The notes under the pieces were generated by a model. It ran no database searches. It was not told the DNA's origin and worked only from the letters and a program-made list of their open reading frames with translations. A program made the translations under genes and the position numbers. Positions 24,730-32,279 of a stretch of 32,279 bases of DNA are shown here, in pieces; positions within the stretch are counted from its first letter, which is position 1; each line of letters starts with the position of its first letter. This stretch comes from an uncultured Bacteroidia bacterium (GTDB lineage Bacteria; Bacteroidota; Bacteroidia; Bacteroidales; Prolixibacteraceae), in contig CAINLJ010000258.1 in the NCBI GenBank assembly GCA_903850335.1, positions 1 to 32,279 on the forward strand, in the 5' to 3' direction.

Positions 24730-24792
24730 GCTATTTTTACAATCAATCTATTAATTCATATCCTTATTAACCGTCAAATATTTAAATAATTT

Positions 24793-26316
24793 ATGATATA
24801 CCCTTTAAAAACAAAAACTCCTGAACCACATATAATAGTCATTTTTGGGGCGTCAGGGGATCTTACAAAAAGGAAGCTAATACCGGCAATTTATCAATTA
24901 TTCATTAACAATCACCTGCCTGAAAATTTTGCTATTTTGGGTACAAGCAGGACAAAGCTTTCGGATGACGAATTTCGTGGCAGGATAACAGAATTTCTAC
25001 CAGCCACAGATGAGCCCAACTCAGAATTTTTGAATAAAATATACTATCAATCTATTGATTATGATGTCAATGAAGAGTATATAAGGTTAAAAGACAGACT
25101 GAGTGATTTAAATATTAAACTCAATATCCCGGCAAATTATCTGTTTTATCTTTCAACACCTCCAAATCTTTACGATCTGATCCCTGAAAGACTCGCCATT
25201 GCTAACCTCCATTTGCAAACAGATGGTTTTAAACGGTTAATTATTGAAAAGCCTTTCGGCAATAGTCTAAATAGTGCCAAATCTCTTAATGTTAGCCTGC
25301 TAAAAAATTACGAAGAGAATCAGATATACCGCATAGATCATTATCTGGGTAAGGAATCGGTTCAAAATCTCATGGTTACACGATTTGCAAATGGGATTTA
25401 TGAGCCTGTCTGGAACCGTAATTTTATTAGTCGGGTAGAAATAACCTCTGCTGAGAGTCTGGGAGTCGAAGGCAGGGGCGGATATTATGATCACTCAGGA
25501 GCCATGCGCGACATGGTGCAAAATCATCTTCTGCAGATGGTTGGACTAGTAGCCATGGAACCTCCGGTTGTTATTGAAGCGAACGCGATACGGCACGAGG
25601 TCATGAAAGTTTTTCAATCGTTACAGCCTATAAAACCTGAAGATATTGGCAAACAGGTTATCAGGGGCCAATATACTGCTTCCACAATTAAAGGTGTTGC
25701 CACTGCGGGATATCGCGAAGAACCTGGAGTCGATCCGGCTTCCCATACTGAAACTTATGTGGCAATGAAATTTTTTATTGATAACTGGAGATGGGCCGGC
25801 GTTCCGTTTTTTATCCGTACTGGTAAGAAACTGCCGACAAGAGTGACCGAGATTGTTATTGAATTCAAGCCAACACCTCACCATTTGTTTGCACAGGGAG
25901 GGCTTGATCAGAACACCTCCAACCAATTGATTATCCGAATTCAACCAGACGAAGGGTTATTACTAAAATTCAATATGAAAGAGCCGGGTGCCGGGTTTAA
26001 AGTAAATCAGGTAAATATGGATTTTCATTACTCTGATCTGGCAAATGTTAAACTTCCTGCAGCTTATGAACGTCTGCTTCTCGACTGTCTTATGGGGGAT
26101 GCCACACTCTATTCGAGGGGTGACACTGCTGAAGCAGCCTGGAATTTTATCCAGCCTATTCTGGACGCATGGACTAACGATCCATCTATACCAATCTACG
26201 GTTATCCTGCCGGGACCTGGGGTCCTTACGAATCCGACAACCTCATTGAGGGTGATATGACCTGGCGCTATCCATGTAAAAATCTATCGGACGATGGCCT
26301 GTATTGTGAATTATAA
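24793..26316 (+). CDS. zwf: Glucose-6-phosphate 1-dehydrogenase
   Basis: This enzyme oxidises glucose 6-phosphate to 6-phosphogluconolactone with NADP+, opening the oxidative pentose phosphate pathway. The 507-residue product has the nucleotide-binding GASGDLTKRK (19-28), EKPFG, and the active-site motif RIDHYLGKE (180-188). Later conserved segments include GRGGYYDHSGAMRDMVQNHLLQ and PFFIRTGKKL. It is cytoplasmic. It precedes pgl by 72 bases on the same strand, and the pair supplies the first two pathway steps. gnd, often just upstream in Bacteroidota, is not in the window. Confidence 0.97.
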   Translation: MIYPLKTKTPEPHIIVIFGASGDLTKRKLIPAIYQLFINNHLPENFAILGTSRTKLSDDEFRGRITEFLPATDEPNSEFLNKIYYQSIDYDVNEEYIRLKDRLSDLNIKLNIPANYLFYLSTPPNLYDLIPERLAIANLHLQTDGFKRLIIEKPFGNSLNSAKSLNVSLLKNYEENQIYRIDHYLGKESVQNLMVTRFANGIYEPVWNRNFISRVEITSAESLGVEGRGGYYDHSGAMRDMVQNHLLQMVGLVAMEPPVVIEANAIRHEVMKVFQSLQPIKPEDIGKQVIRGQYTASTIKGVATAGYREEPGVDPASHTETYVAMKFFIDNWRWAGVPFFIRTGKKLPTRVTEIVIEFKPTPHHLFAQGGLDQNTSNQLIIRIQPDEGLLLKFNMKEPGAGFKVNQVNMDFHYSDLANVKLPAAYERLLLDCLMGDATLYSRGDTAEAAWNFIQPILDAWTNDPSIPIYGYPAGTWGPYESDNLIEGDMTWRYPCKNLSDDGLYCEL

Positions 26317-26388
26317 TGCCAGGGCTATTCCATTTTTTAATCAGATTCAGATCTTTAAAACCCTAATTTCTTATTATTACCCTGGAAG

Positions 26389-27123
26389 ATGAATCCAATC
26401 ATTAATATATTTAAATCTCCTGAAATACTTGCCGACGCATTTGCTAAAACACTTCTAAAATGGGTAAAGGATTCAGAAGATGAATACTTTCATATTGCAT
26501 TATCAGGAGGCAAAACACCTTCCCTTCTGTTTTCGCTCTTGGCGGAAAAATACGGCGAAGTTTTTCCATGGGATAAAATTCATATTTGGTGGGGCGATGA
26601 AAGAATGGTTCCTCCTTCCGATCCCGAGAGTAATTATGGCGTTGTTAATACTCTGCTATTTTCAAAAATAAGGTTAAACCCTTATCAGATACACCGCATA
26701 AAAGGTGAATGTGACGCACATGAGGAAGCTTTACGTTACAGTACAGAAATTCAATCGCTGGTGCCAATTAGGAATGGCTGGCCGACCTTCAGTTTGATAC
26801 TGCTAGGATTGGGTGATGACGGGCATACTGCGTCAATTTTCCCTGGACAACAGCAATTATTTGAATCTTCAGAATATACAACTGTCGCATTACATCCAAA
26901 CTCGGGACAACTTCGGATAACGCTTACTGGAAAAGTATTGAACAGCGCAAAAAAAGTAGTTTTTCTGGTTGCAGGTACTTCCAAATCCCAAATTTTTAAC
27001 GATATTATCAATGGATCTAAAAATGCATCCTTTTATCCAGCGTCTCTGATCAGACCTGAAGGCGAATTGCATTGGTTTGTTGATGATGCCTGTGCAATGA
27101 GATCCACAAATCAGGAAGGTTAA
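26389..27123 (+). CDS. pgl: 6-phosphogluconolactonase
   Basis: This enzyme hydrolyses 6-phosphogluconolactone, the product of the upstream zwf gene. The 244-residue product has the SGGKTP loop near residue 40, WGDERMVPPSDPESNYG, the conserved LGLGDDGHTASIFPG motif with the candidate catalytic histidine, and R-x-TLTG near the C terminus. It is cytoplasmic. It ends the plus-strand run; downstream lies the repeat cluster of 27124-28352. Confidence 0.96.
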   Translation: MNPIINIFKSPEILADAFAKTLLKWVKDSEDEYFHIALSGGKTPSLLFSLLAEKYGEVFPWDKIHIWWGDERMVPPSDPESNYGVVNTLLFSKIRLNPYQIHRIKGECDAHEEALRYSTEIQSLVPIRNGWPTFSLILLGLGDDGHTASIFPGQQQLFESSEYTTVALHPNSGQLRITLTGKVLNSAKKVVFLVAGTSKSQIFNDIINGSKNASFYPASLIRPEGELHWFVDDACAMRSTNQEG

Positions 27124-27363
27124 GATGAAAACCTAATAAAGATTCATTATCAAATATTAATAAGGTCTTGTTTTGCGGGGAATCCGGGACTACGATAGTG
27201 AAGTAAAGAAAAATAAGGTTTTAGAAACCATGAAATAGATATAACAAGTTCCACGGTGAATTAAAATTGCAATTTATATTGAATGTCTAAAAGGGTTGGA
27301 ATTGACAGGGTGGATTGGGTTTGCCATTCTGTCCCTGACCGGGACGGCGGTTCAGAATCTTAT

Positions 27364-27404
27364 GCATTTTCTACCCATATTTTGTTCCTTGCGGAACATT
27401 TTGC
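27364..27404. repeat. Short stem-loop repeat, CTACAAATAT type, copy 2
   Basis: GCATTTTCTACCCATAT is followed by the hairpin TGTTCC-ttgc-GGAACA and ATTTTGC. It matches the copy at 52-94 in its flanks but has a different stem sequence. Confidence 0.55.
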
Positions 27405-27603
27405 AAATATAATTTAATGTCATGCCAGAGCAAAAAGGCCGGAAGAAACAAGGGTAGCGGAAACACAACATTTAAAAAAAGATTTACGTCAAGGTTCTAT
27501 AGTTTAAACGCTGGTAAATTGGATTTTGTGTATAAAATTGTAAAGGGTGTATACAAATTCTGCATGTCCCGGACCTGCATCTCATAGAAATTCAGAATCA
27601 ATA

Positions 27604-27772
27604 ATAATCCAACGAAATCCAGCCCTGGAAGGGCGATCCGTCAGCTGTCGGATCGCACCGGGTAAGGTTCATCGGTAACCCGGGGTAGACCGGATACGCG
27701 TGTAAACCGTCCGCGGGCAAAGGGTGGCAAAAGCGCAAACCCACCAGTCGGACGAAATGGATAACCATATCG
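27604..27772 (+). repeat. Multi-hairpin structured repeat, copy A
   Basis: This copy shares with 28157-28315 the blocks TCCAGCCCTGGAAGGGC, GGGTAAGGTTC, AACC-N5-GGGTAG-like text, AACCGTCCG, TGGCAAAAGC and TCGGACG. It holds the hairpins GCCCT-gga-AGGGC, GCGATCCG/CGGATCGC (27633-27656), CCGGGT/ACCCGG (27658-27683) and an outer CGTCCG/CGGACG stem enclosing about 35 bases. The conserved pairing suggests a structured RNA or DNA element. Confidence 0.7.
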
Positions 27773-27839
27773 ATAAATGGTCATGGATGCATGGTTATTA
27801 AAATGGGTAAGTATGGGATTGTTAAACTCTCAAAGATCT

Positions 27840-27970
27840 GGTTCAACCCGCTGACGGGGTTGATAACATAACCGCATTCCTACCCCCGGTTCCGTTTCAA
27901 TACACCGGGGGTTAATCACATTGAACTCTCCCAGAGTTCTTTAATACCGGGCAAAGCAAAACAATTTTCT
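27840..27970 (+). repeat. Three-hairpin interspersed repeat, copy 2
   Basis: This is the inverted partner of 343-462. Hairpins in order are AACCCGCTGACGGGGTT (27845-27861), a stem pairing TACCCCCGGT (27881-27890) with ACCGGGGGTTA (27904-27914), and GAACTCT-ccc-AGAGTTC (27923-27939). Bases between stems vary more than the stems. Confidence 0.7.
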
Positions 27971-28009
27971 GTGTTGATATAGCAGAAATACATCAATAAG
28001 GTTTATAAG

Positions 28010-28055
28010 TTCCACGGCAAATAATTATCTGGGAATGGACCCGGGTGCTGTGGAA
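28010..28055. repeat. Stem-loop with TTCCACGGCA / TGCTGTGGAA arms
   Basis: TTCCACGGCA (28010-28019) pairs with TGCTGTGGAA (28046-28055), with one G-T pair. The left arm, AAGTTCCACGG, also occurs at 27246-27256, so it may be part of a further short repeat. Confidence 0.4.
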
Positions 28056-28156
28056 TTTAAACGCCAAAATAATGGTTTTTAATTTAGATTTATTAATCCA
28101 ATTGAATACAATTTGATTTGTCTGAACTGGCATCTTTCTGAAAACCTAAAAAACAT

Positions 28157-28315
28157 ATAATCCATCGAATTCCAGCCCTGGAAGGGCTCGATTTTCATAA
28201 CCCCGGGTAAGGTTCGTCCGCAACCCAGGGTAGGGAATAATTGCGGGAAAACCGTCCGTGAGCGAAGCCTGGCAAAAGCACAAAACCAAAATTCGGACGG
28301 AATGGAATACAAGCC
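28157..28315 (+). repeat. Multi-hairpin structured repeat, copy B
   Basis: This is the second copy of the element at 27604-27772, in the same orientation about 550 bases away. GCCCT-gga-AGGGC, the CGGGT/ACCC(A)G stem and the outer CGTCCG/CGGACG stem are kept; the GCGATCCG stem of copy A is not. Sequence between stems differs, as expected for an element selected for structure or spread as a family. Confidence 0.7.
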
Positions 28316-28352
28316 AGAAAAAAGTTCTTGATTAAAATGATTTAGGCTGACT

Positions 28353-28964
28353 CTATTTAATAAGAAAATCAAACATTTTCCGTTCACCAATAAACCCTTC
28401 GAGCTGATCGTTAATTTTAACCGGTCCTACACCTGCCGGAGTACCGGTATAAATAAGATCTCCTATTTTGAGTGTGACATATCTGGATATATGCTCTATA
28501 ATAGTATCCACATTGAAAATCATATCCTTCGAATTTCCAAGCTGCACCGCTTCACCGTTTTTTTGTAACGAAAATTGAATCAGACCTAAATCACCGAGTT
28601 CCTCCTTCGGAATAAAATCACCCAAAACTGCCGAGGAATCAAAGGCCTTTGCTTTTTCCCAGGGTAACCCCTTTTCAATCAGTTGGCGTTGCACATCACG
28701 TGCTGTAAAATCGACGCCGAGACCAATTTCATCATAATAACGATGTGCATAACGAGCTTCAATTGTCTTGCCAAGCCGGTTTATTTTAATGACAAGTTCA
28801 ACTTCATAATGTATCTCCTCTGAAAATCCGGGAAGATAAAAATGACGGTTATCCAACAGAAGCGACGAATCCGGCTTCATGAAAAATACAGGTTCTTCCG
28901 GGATGTCATGCTCTAGTTCCCTTGCATGTTTAATATAATTTCGACCAATGCAAATAATTTTCAT
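28353..28964 (-). CDS. Fumarylacetoacetate hydrolase (FAH) family protein
   Basis: The 203-residue product is a small FAH-fold enzyme. It opens with MKIICIGRNYIKHARELEH and PVFFMKPDSSLL, followed by IHYEVELVIKI carrying the acidic metal ligands, GVDFTARDVQ, and GLPWEKAKAFDSSAVLG. The C-terminal motif is LIYTGTPAGVGPV. Short family members include oxaloacetate decarboxylases, acylpyruvate hydrolases and catechol meta-pathway hydratases; the sequence does not settle which. It is cytoplasmic. It is 66 bases downstream of the exonuclease gene on the same strand. Confidence 0.9.
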   Translation of the reverse strand: MKIICIGRNYIKHARELEHDIPEEPVFFMKPDSSLLLDNRHFYLPGFSEEIHYEVELVIKINRLGKTIEARYAHRYYDEIGLGVDFTARDVQRQLIEKGLPWEKAKAFDSSAVLGDFIPKEELGDLGLIQFSLQKNGEAVQLGNSKDMIFNVDTIIEHISRYVTLKIGDLIYTGTPAGVGPVKINDQLEGFIGERKMFDFLIK

Positions 28965-29030
28965 GGTAGTATATTCCTTTAATTAATGAAATAATTTGAT
29001 ATATCCCTATTTGTAATTTCCAAACAGAAT

Positions 29031-29840
29031 TTAAACTTTTCGGTTCAGATCCCTGAGTTTAATATTTGTCAATATTTTTTTTGTATAGAGCGGAAACTCG
29101 CCTTGTATCATCCAGGAGTAATACCCCGGTTCGTCATGTAAAACCTTTTCTACGGATTTGCCCTTGTGTTTTCCGAAATTAAAAACTTCAATTCCTTTCT
29201 CATCAAAAACAATCCGACCCGCAAAGTCGGCACTCTTGTCGAAGGCAGAAAATGCCGCCAGTGCCTCAATATTATTTACAACCGGAACAGATTTCTTTCC
29301 GTTATCGTCAAATTCCACCCCCTCATAACGATCAAGCTGAGCCTGAAGAACTTCATAGGTTGCTTTAGTGTCTGCCATTGCACTGTGAGCATTTTCAAGA
29401 TCCTTCAAAAGGTAAAACTTGTATGCTGCCGCCAGGGTACGTTTCTCCATACGGTGAAAAATAATCTGGACATCAACAAATTTATGTTTCTTCAGGTCGA
29501 GATCAACACCTACTCTAAGAAATTCTTCTGTAAGGAGAGGAATATCGAAGCGAGTCGAATTAAAACCAGCCAAATCACATCCTTCAATAAATTTAGCATA
29601 GGTCTTTGCCACTTCTTTAAATACGGGTGCATCCCTGACGTCGTCGTCATAAATTCCATGTATTGACGAAGCCTGGTCAGGAATTGGCATTTCAGGGTTT
29701 ATCCTTTGAATCTTCTCCTCTTCATGTCCGTCCGGAAAAATTTTCAGGAGTGCAATTTCAACGATACGATCAGTGACAACATTGATACCTGTGGTTTCAA
29801 GATCGAGAAATATAATCGGATTTTTAAGGTTGAGTTTCAC
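29031..29840 (-). CDS. DEDDh 3'-5' exonuclease (DNA polymerase III epsilon-like)
   Basis: The 269-residue product has an N-terminal exonuclease domain with D13 and E15 (FLDLETTG), D99 (FNSTRFDIPLL), H152 and D157 (HSAMADTKAT), the complete DEDDh set. The C-terminal part (about 205-269) with VFNFGKHKGKSVEKV and YYSWMIQGEFP resembles the small domain found after such exonucleases in Bacteroidota and in exonuclease X. It could proofread for the replicative polymerase or act in repair. It lies between dnaN and an FAH-family gene, with a terminator-like hairpin between it and dnaN. Confidence 0.9.
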   Translation of the reverse strand: MKLNLKNPIIFLDLETTGINVVTDRIVEIALLKIFPDGHEEEKIQRINPEMPIPDQASSIHGIYDDDVRDAPVFKEVAKTYAKFIEGCDLAGFNSTRFDIPLLTEEFLRVGVDLDLKKHKFVDVQIIFHRMEKRTLAAAYKFYLLKDLENAHSAMADTKATYEVLQAQLDRYEGVEFDDNGKKSVPVVNNIEALAAFSAFDKSADFAGRIVFDEKGIEVFNFGKHKGKSVEKVLHDEPGYYSWMIQGEFPLYTKKILTNIKLRDLNRKV

Positions 29841-29860
29841 GTTTGTACTATAATTTAAGT

Positions 29861-29894
29861 AAAAAAACCCGGCAGTTCAAAGAACCACCAGGCT
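29861..29894 (-). terminator. Terminator after dnaN
   Basis: On the minus strand an imperfect stem pairs 29894-29882 with 29878-29867 (several G-T pairs, loop of three) and is followed by a run of seven T residues (29867-29861). It lies 24 bases after the dnaN stop. Confidence 0.6.
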
Positions 29895-29917
29895 TTGTAT
29901 GTTTTACAATTTACGAA

Positions 29918-31045
29918 TTACGCATTAATCATCATAGGCATCAGCAACATCAGAACATCCTCGAATTCTGATTCTTTCTCTGCAGGTAACATGAGGCCTG
30001 CCCTTGATGGATCCGAAAGCTTCATCTTAACATCTTCAGCAGCAAGATTAGATAGAATCTCGACAAGAAAAGTAGATTTAAAACCTATCTCCATGGGAGT
30101 GCCTTCATACTCACATTTGATCGTTTCAATACCTGAGATGGCAAAATCAATATCCTGAGCCGAGACTATCAGCTCAGTTGGTGTAAGTTTCAGTCTTACA
30201 AGATTACTGCCTTGATTAGCAAAAACCGAAACACGTTTAAGTGTTGTATAAAATTCAACCCTGTCAATAACAAGTTCATTCGGATTATTAAGCGGAATTA
30301 CTGAATTATACGCAGGGTATTTCCCTTCCACAAGCCGGCAAACCAGCTTAAATCCGCTAAGAGTAAAATATGCATTTTTCTCATCGAACTCAAGTTTTAC
30401 ATCCGAATCTTCGCGTGGAAGAAGACTTTTCAATAGTGATGCAGGTTTCTTCGGCAGAATAAATGAGGCAACATCATTGTATTTAATATCACTTCTTTTG
30501 TACCTGACAAGTTTATGTGCATCAGAAGCAACAAAAGCAATCTCCTCGGGCGACAATTCGATGTAGATCCCATTCATTACAGGCCGGAGCTCATCATCTG
30601 CAGTAGCAAACAGAGTTTTATTAATTCCGCTAAGCAGCAGATCATGGGCGAGACTGATCTCATTATGATTTTCGGCAAGGCGGGGTAAAACAGGAAAGTC
30701 TTCACCGTTATGTCCTACAATTGTAAATTTACCATTAGCCGAGAGAATCTCAACAGCAAGCGAATCAGGATCTATATTGAAAGTAAGGGGCTGCTCTGGA
30801 AACTCTTTAAGAGTGTCAAGCATTATCTTGGCCTGAACGGCGATTAACCCATCAGCGTCGGAACTTTCAAGTTCTATCTTTGTGATCAGGGTTGTTTCCA
30901 AATCAGAAGCCGTAATCGACAAAGTAGTTCCTTCCAGTTTTAACAGAAAATTATCCAAAATAGGCAAAGTATTTTTGCTTGCTATGACCCTGCTGATCGC
31001 ATTTAGATGCCTAAGTAATTCGGTACTTGAAACGACAAATCTCAT
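29918..31045 (-). CDS. dnaN: DNA polymerase III beta subunit (sliding clamp)
   Basis: This is the ring-forming clamp that tethers the replicative polymerase to DNA. The 375-residue product has the three clamp domains: MRFVVSSTELLRHLNAISRVIASKNTLPILDN at the start, AGL-type segments around SDAHKLVRYKRSD, and the C-terminal end reading PSRAGLMLP then LMLLMPMMINA, which matches the usual MPMRL tail position with MPMMI. It is cytoplasmic. It lies 210 bases downstream of gldG on the same strand, an adjacency common in Bacteroidota, and not near dnaA in this window. Confidence 0.96.
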   Translation of the reverse strand: MRFVVSSTELLRHLNAISRVIASKNTLPILDNFLLKLEGTTLSITASDLETTLITKIELESSDADGLIAVQAKIMLDTLKEFPEQPLTFNIDPDSLAVEILSANGKFTIVGHNGEDFPVLPRLAENHNEISLAHDLLLSGINKTLFATADDELRPVMNGIYIELSPEEIAFVASDAHKLVRYKRSDIKYNDVASFILPKKPASLLKSLLPREDSDVKLEFDEKNAYFTLSGFKLVCRLVEGKYPAYNSVIPLNNPNELVIDRVEFYTTLKRVSVFANQGSNLVRLKLTPTELIVSAQDIDFAISGIETIKCEYEGTPMEIGFKSTFLVEILSNLAAEDVKMKLSDPSRAGLMLPAEKESEFEDVLMLLMPMMINA

Positions 31046-31255
31046 TTGTATATCTGCTTAAATTTATTAGTAATCTTCTTTTTTATCTTCTATTTCATGA
31101 CTTTAAAAGCCGGAAAAAAGCCGGCCACATGAATTGACGAATTTACAACTATTCAGTCACTTTTCAATTTCAAAACCCAATATATTTACAATTTATCACC
31201 TTTGTTAATAAATAATGCAGATTATTCAGGTAGTTAATTAATTATCAGATGGGTG

Positions 31256-32279
31256 TTAGTTGTATTTTCTGCGTCTCAGGTACCAGAACAGCAAACCGGC
31301 CGCTAATATTAATGCAACAGGGAATATAATGTTTATCATCTGCCAGAAAACCCTTTCTTCCCGTAATTTAACCTTATCAATCAAACGCATCTGCACGGTT
31401 CGTGACCTTAACTCGATAAGTCCGGAATCTTCGCAAAGATAATGAATGGCATTTAGCATAAACTCTTTATTTCCAAACGTGATATTCGAATTCTTATCGT
31501 AACCCAGAGGAAGAGGAATATATTTACCTTTTGAATAACTCACTTTATTGGCTATTAATCCCCCATCCGAGATAATTATCATTCGGGTCGGTTTACTTTC
31601 GGGAACGACAGCAGTATTTGTAATACCAAATTGTTGTAACATCCTGTTTTTAAATACAGAGGTAAATGTTCCTTCAATCAGTACGCCAGTTGTGATGAAT
31701 TGTTTATTGAACAGGTTACGGGCTGGAGGAGCGTCAATCATACCCAGATTTACAACCATCGGGCTTTGGTTTGAACGTGAATAAGGTGATGAAGAGAGAA
31801 TTACTGTTTTCTTCGTAGTCTGTGACTCCCCAACAAGGTCAATTGAACTAACAAATTCTGATAATACCCTGTTTACATTTTTTCCAATCGGATGGTTTTG
31901 CGCTGGGGTCAGTAAAGGTGAAAAATACCAGGGAGCCATTGTATATTTTGGAGGCTGACCAACAAGTGCTGTATTGACCTTAATCTGTTCACATTCAACA
32001 TCCTGAATAAGATCTGAATTAATTCTTACTCCATAGTGAAAAAGTTGATCACCAAGATTAAGATCTCTGGGGAAAGCAAGTGTTGACATTCCTCCAGACA
32101 GACTGTCAAGACTCACACTTACTGGATCGATGAGCCACATGACCCTTCCACCTTTCATCAGGAACTGATCCACTGCAAATTTATCACGCTCTGTAAACGC
32201 TTTTGTTGGGTCGGCTATCACAAGGCACTTAAAACTGTCAGGAACTGCCAGAAGGTCATCAGTACTGACCCTGTGAATA
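31256..32279 (-). CDS. gldG: GldG, gliding motility ABC transporter auxiliary protein (5' end missing)
   Basis: The 5' end lies beyond the window. The frame is open from 32278 (IHRVSTDDLLAVPDSFKCLV) through VIADPTKAFTERDKFAVDQFLMKGGRVMWLIDPV to the stop at 31256, so about 340 residues are seen. These segments are typical of the GldG/ABC-transporter auxiliary family (PF09822-like). The C terminus has a single membrane helix (IIFPVALILAAGLLFWYL) and a basic tail (RRRKYN). With GldA and GldF it forms an ABC-type complex in Flavobacterium; many non-gliders also have it. gldF is expected just outside the window. Confidence 0.9.
   Translation of the reverse strand, partial: IHRVSTDDLLAVPDSFKCLVIADPTKAFTERDKFAVDQFLMKGGRVMWLIDPVSVSLDSLSGGMSTLAFPRDLNLGDQLFHYGVRINSDLIQDVECEQIKVNTALVGQPPKYTMAPWYFSPLLTPAQNHPIGKNVNRVLSEFVSSIDLVGESQTTKKTVILSSSPYSRSNQSPMVVNLGMIDAPPARNLFNKQFITTGVLIEGTFTSVFKNRMLQQFGITNTAVVPESKPTRMIIISDGGLIANKVSYSKGKYIPLPLGYDKNSNITFGNKEFMLNAIHYLCEDSGLIELRSRTVQMRLIDKVKLREERVFWQMINIIFPVALILAAGLLFWYLRRRKYN

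Larger units (their letters stand above)
27124..28352. other. Large non-coding repeat cluster
   Basis: About 1.2 kb without a convincing gene lie between the convergent pgl and FAH-family genes. The stretch contains a stem-loop repeat at 27364-27404, structured repeats at 27604-27772 and 28157-28315, a three-hairpin repeat at 27840-27970 and a stem-loop at 28010-28055. Open frames here, such as one running 28390 to 28079 on the minus strand, pass through the repeats and are not likely genes. Confidence 0.7.

Noticed and set aside
27604-28315. CRISPR array
   Set aside because: There are only two copies of about 160 bases with internal hairpins and no regular spacer pattern, and no cas genes are nearby.
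28079-28390. 103-residue minus-strand open frame in the repeat cluster
   Set aside because: It runs through structured repeat copy B and into the FAH-family gene, and its protein has no domain features. It is most likely a by-product of the GC-rich repeat.

Overview
The window comes from the chromosome of a Bacteroidota bacterium, probably class Bacteroidia. The evidence is gene content and order: HU, a tiny basic protein and rng; mutY, ssb, gldD and a phosphopantetheinyl transferase; dnaN beside gldG. The sequence is AT-rich, start codons lack clear Shine-Dalgarno sequences, and several genes carry the Bacteroidota -7 box TAnnTTTG. Genus or species cannot be given.

Layout. 1-523 is non-coding and holds stem-loop repeats. 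524-2196 (minus) encodes a secreted ThuA-like protein and a creatininase-family hydrolase. 2321-3123 is a PhzF-family gene broken by a one-base shift in an A8 run. 3231-3758 (minus) is an unrecognised protein that looks like a tyrosine recombinase stripped of its catalytic residues. Then come endonuclease IV, a barrel-only Omp85-type outer membrane protein, an EamA transporter, typA/bipA with a strong terminator, and a CE7-type esterase.

11488-14325 (plus) is a four-gene unit: small lipoprotein, PadR repressor, a membrane protein with an N-terminal HAAS-like domain plus PspC, and a DUF4252-like exported protein. A palindrome overlaps its promoter. This is the best candidate for a self-contained regulatory (envelope-stress) system in the window.

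14573-21738 holds housekeeping genes: smpB, miaA, map, a nicotinamidase-like hydrolase, dsbD, rng, a 30-residue basic protein and an HU-family protein. 21866-27123 (plus) holds mutY, ssb, gldD, a PPTase, zwf and pgl. gldE, usually between ssb and gldD, is absent, and so is gnd.

27124-28352 has no convincing gene. It is a cluster of interspersed stem-loop repeats, one of which also occurs, inverted, at the left end of the window. The right end (minus) has a fumarylacetoacetate-hydrolase-family gene, a 3'-5' exonuclease, dnaN and the 3' part of gldG, which runs off the window. No rRNA, tRNA, CRISPR array, intact mobile element or replication origin was recognised.
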